DNA of 7,273 bases from an uncultured Collinsella sp. Its GTDB lineage: Bacteria > Actinomycetota > Coriobacteriia > Coriobacteriales > Coriobacteriaceae. Position 1 is the stretch's first letter; the number at the start of each line of letters is the position of its first letter. This document shows positions 5,674-7,273 of this stretch, piece by piece. The notes under the pieces are model-generated. The model saw nothing but the letters and a program-made list of their open reading frames with translations, searched no databases and was not told the origin of the DNA. Both the position numbers and the translations under genes were made by a program. The stretch lies in NCBI GenBank assembly GCA_902465265.1, contig CABQMF010000067.1, positions 1-7,273 on the forward strand. Reading direction: 5' to 3'.

Positions 5674-5844
5674 CTAATTTGCAAAGAAGTGACGCACCAT
5701 GCACTTGGCACCCAACGTCTCCCTCCGGATGTTGCCCTGCGAACCGTCAATCCAAGCCTTCAGGCTCATAGGGACGTCCTCGACCTTTGCAGCATCGAGC
5801 TCGGGCGCGAGGGCAAGTAAAGCATGCGCGATGACATTGAACAT
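5674..5844 (-). CDS. Small hypothetical protein (56 residues) between argG and argH
   Basis: An ATG at 5844 has AGGAG (5857-5853 on the complement) 8 nt upstream and opens a 56-codon frame ending in TAG. The protein begins MFNVIAHALLALAPELD, which could form a short hydrophobic or amphipathic helix (residues 2-14). A central acidic stretch (AKVEDVP) and a basic C-terminal third (GNIRRETLGAKC...MVRHFFAN) follow. There is no signal peptide cleavage pattern and no recognised domain. About two thirds of third codon positions are G or C, consistent with coding in this genome. It is co-oriented with argG (235 nt upstream) and argH (118 nt downstream). I do not recognise the family. Its position suggests, but does not show, a link to arginine metabolism; it could also be an independent small gene. 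Confidence 0.6.
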   Translation of the reverse strand: MFNVIAHALLALAPELDAAKVEDVPMSLKAWIDGSQGNIRRETLGAKCMVRHFFAN

Positions 5845-5852
5845 ATTGGATA

Positions 5853-5857
5853 CTCCT
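5853..5857 (-). promoter_or_regulatory. Ribosome binding site of the 56-residue gene
   Basis: AGGAG on the complement, 8 nt from the ATG at 5844, is the main evidence that this short frame is translated. It sits directly after an alternating TATATATA run (5860-5867). That run resembles a -10 but is too close to the start codon to serve as its promoter without removing the binding site from the mRNA. Confidence 0.6.
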
Positions 5858-5891
5858 CATATATATAGGCGCAAGGCCGACAAATTGATAG

Positions 5892-5924
5892 AAAGAGCCC
5901 CGCCGGACAACCCCGGCGGGGCTC
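5892..5924 (-). terminator. Probable terminator or attenuator hairpin after argG
   Basis: GAGCCCCGCCGG (5895-5906) pairs perfectly with CCGGCGGGGCTC (5913-5924), a 12-bp stem with a 6-nt loop. On the complement the stem is followed by TTTCTATCAATTT, a poor U-tract, so termination may be incomplete. That would let argG transcripts continue into the small gene and argH. Confidence 0.65.
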
Positions 5925-6079
5925 GGACTCAGCCGCAAGCGCGGCGTCATATATGCGGGCGGAACGTAGGGGCCACCGATGTTAAGAAGTGTCAGCAAGC
6001 ATAACGAAAGGTAGGGACCCCGTGCGCCCGTTTTGTATCACGCGGATGGGCCGCGCGGATACCAAGGGAAGGAAAAGCC

Positions 6080-7273
6080 TTAGGCCTGGGCGGCGGCAGA
6101 GCTGGGACCCTGGACCTTTGCCCACGTCTTGAGCGACAGCGTATCGATCTCGATAAAGCCGGCGCTGGCCTTCTCGTCAAACGTGGTGTCGCGGTCGTAG
6201 GTAGCCAGACCGTAGTCGTAGAGGCTGAAGGGGCTCTTGCGGCCGACGATATGGCAGTTGCCCTTAAAGAACTTCAGGCGGACGGTGCCGGTCACGAACT
6301 TCTGGGTGTCGGCCATAAAGGCGTCGAGCGCGTTCTTGAGCGGGCTGTACCACTGGCCGTTATACACGGCGGTGGCCCAATCCTGCTCGAGCTTAATCTT
6401 AGTCTTGAGCAGGTCGCCCTCGACGCAGATGTCCTCGAGCGCCTTGTGGGCGGTGATGAGCGTCAGGGCGCCGGGAACCTCATAGCACTCGCGGCTCTTG
6501 AGGCCCACCAGACGATCCTCGACCAGGTCGAGACGACCAAAACCATTGTCGCCCGAAATCTTGTTGAGGGCGATGACGATCTCGGAGAGCTTCATCTTCT
6601 TGCCGTCGACGGCGACAGGCTTGCCGGCCTCAAACTCAATTTCAGTGTAGGTCGGGGTGTCGGGCGTGTCCTCGGGGTTCTTGGTCATAACCCAGGCGTC
6701 GTCGAGCGGCTCGTTCCAGGGATCCTCCAGGTGGCCGCACTCGATGGCGCGACCCCACAGGTTGTCGTCGATGGAATAGGGGTTGTCGTTGGCACCCTCG
6801 GGAACCGGCACGTTGTGGGCGTGGGCGTAGGCGACCTCGTCCGGGCGGCACTTCAGATCCCACTCGCGAACCGGGGCGATAACCTTGAGCTCGGGGTCAA
6901 GGGCCTTAACGGCAGCCTCAAAACGAACCTGGTCGTTACCCTTGCCGGTGCAGCCGTGGGCGACGTAGGTCGCGCCAAACTCGTGAGCGACCTCGACAAG
7001 CTTCTTGGCGAGCAGCGGGCGAGACAGGGCGGAAAGCAGCGGGTACTTGTTCTCGTACATGGAGTTTGCAGCGATGGCCTTAGTCAGGAACTCATCGGAG
7101 AACTCGTCGCGCAGGTCGAGCACCTGACAATCCAGAACGCCCAGGTCGAGGGCCTTCTGCTTCTTGGCGTCCAGGCCGGTCTCCTCCTGGCCCACGTTGC
7201 CGCAGACACAAACGACATCGAGATTCTTCTCGTCCTGGAGCCACTTGACACATACGGATGTATCAAGACCACC
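6080..7273 (-). CDS. argG: Argininosuccinate synthase (N-terminus beyond the window)
   Basis: This enzyme joins citrulline and aspartate using ATP (released as AMP and pyrophosphate) to make argininosuccinate, the substrate of ArgH. The frame is open through the right edge; 397 residues are visible and the first in view are GGLDTS, the end of the SGGLDTS ATP-pyrophosphatase loop. Only about ten residues (typically a short lead plus VVLAYS) are missing. Other family blocks in visible numbering are GCTGKGNDQVRFE (107-119), the ATP/aspartate-site region, SIDDNLWGR (167-175) and GLKSRECYEVPG (257-268). The C-terminal tail ends in a low-complexity PSSAAAQA. An internal GTG at 7195 is not the start because the upstream codons encode conserved sequence. 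The gene is read leftward, toward the small gene and argH. The promoter lies outside the window. Confidence 0.96.
   Translation of the reverse strand, partial: GGLDTSVCVKWLQDEKNLDVVCVCGNVGQEETGLDAKKQKALDLGVLDCQVLDLRDEFSDEFLTKAIAANSMYENKYPLLSALSRPLLAKKLVEVAHEFGATYVAHGCTGKGNDQVRFEAAVKALDPELKVIAPVREWDLKCRPDEVAYAHAHNVPVPEGANDNPYSIDDNLWGRAIECGHLEDPWNEPLDDAWVMTKNPEDTPDTPTYTEIEFEAGKPVAVDGKKMKLSEIVIALNKISGDNGFGRLDLVEDRLVGLKSRECYEVPGALTLITAHKALEDICVEGDLLKTKIKLEQDWATAVYNGQWYSPLKNALDAFMADTQKFVTGTVRLKFFKGNCHIVGRKSPFSLYDYGLATYDRDTTFDEKASAGFIEIDTLSLKTWAKVQGPSSAAAQA

Larger units (their letters stand above)
5845..6079 (-). other. Intergenic region after argG with two hairpins
   Basis: The 235 nt between the argG stop and the small gene contain a short hairpin GCCGC-aagc-GCGGC (5932-5945) and, next on the leftward transcript, a strong 12-bp hairpin (5895-5924). 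I see no well-formed promoter on the complement; TAACAT with a distant TTCGTT is the best weak pair. Open frames on either strand here lack start signals. Confidence 0.4.

Noticed and set aside
4560..5771. 403-codon open frame on the + strand
   Set aside because: It is antisense to argH and part of the small gene, shows no recognisable domain, and has shadow-like composition.
5862..5867. TATATA on the complement as a -10 for the small gene
   Set aside because: Transcription would start within the ribosome binding site, and no -35 lies at the right distance. The alternating TA run is probably incidental.
7193..7195. GTG at 7195 as the start of argG
   Set aside because: The 26 codons upstream in frame encode conserved ArgG sequence including GGLDTS, so the true start lies outside the window.

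Overview
The window looks like chromosomal housekeeping DNA from a moderately high-GC bacterium. Codon choice, the style of the ArgG, ArgH, Ndk and RpiB proteins and the short, GC-rich hairpin terminators suggest a Coriobacteriia gut actinobacterium close to Collinsella. That assignment is an inference from protein flavour, not a search result. There is no sign of phage, insertion sequence, CRISPR array or tRNA/rRNA genes.

Layout from left to right. Positions 1-364 hold no gene I can defend; the stretch is less GC-rich than the rest and contains small palindromes and a weak promoter candidate. A HAD-family phosphatase gene (365-1123, +) follows. It converges on a [4Fe-4S] L-cysteine desulfidase/serine-dehydratase-like gene (1120-2439, -) with a 4-nt overlap in which both stop codons lie. 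A 275-nt divergent intergenic region then leads to rpiB (2715-3182, +), ribose-5-phosphate isomerase B. rpiB and ndk (3335-3739, -) converge on two back-to-back intrinsic terminators, one per strand. After an ndk promoter and an unexplained structured block (about 3900-4040) comes the argH terminator, then argH (4125-5555, -), a 56-codon small gene (5674-5844, -) and argG (6080-7273, -). argG runs off the right edge and lacks only about ten N-terminal residues.

Functionally, ArgG and ArgH are the last two steps of arginine synthesis: citrulline plus aspartate gives argininosuccinate, which is split into arginine plus fumarate. They are transcribed in that order and the small gene sits between them. 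A strong hairpin lies between argG and the small gene, and I see no convincing new promoter after it, so partial read-through or attenuation is possible. Ndk balances nucleoside triphosphates, RpiB serves the non-oxidative pentose phosphate pathway, and the desulfidase breaks down cysteine to pyruvate, ammonia and sulfide.

No spectacular new system is evident. The best leads are the unrecognised 56-residue protein between argG and argH, and the block between argH and ndk that combines an open 42-codon frame with two mutually exclusive stems.
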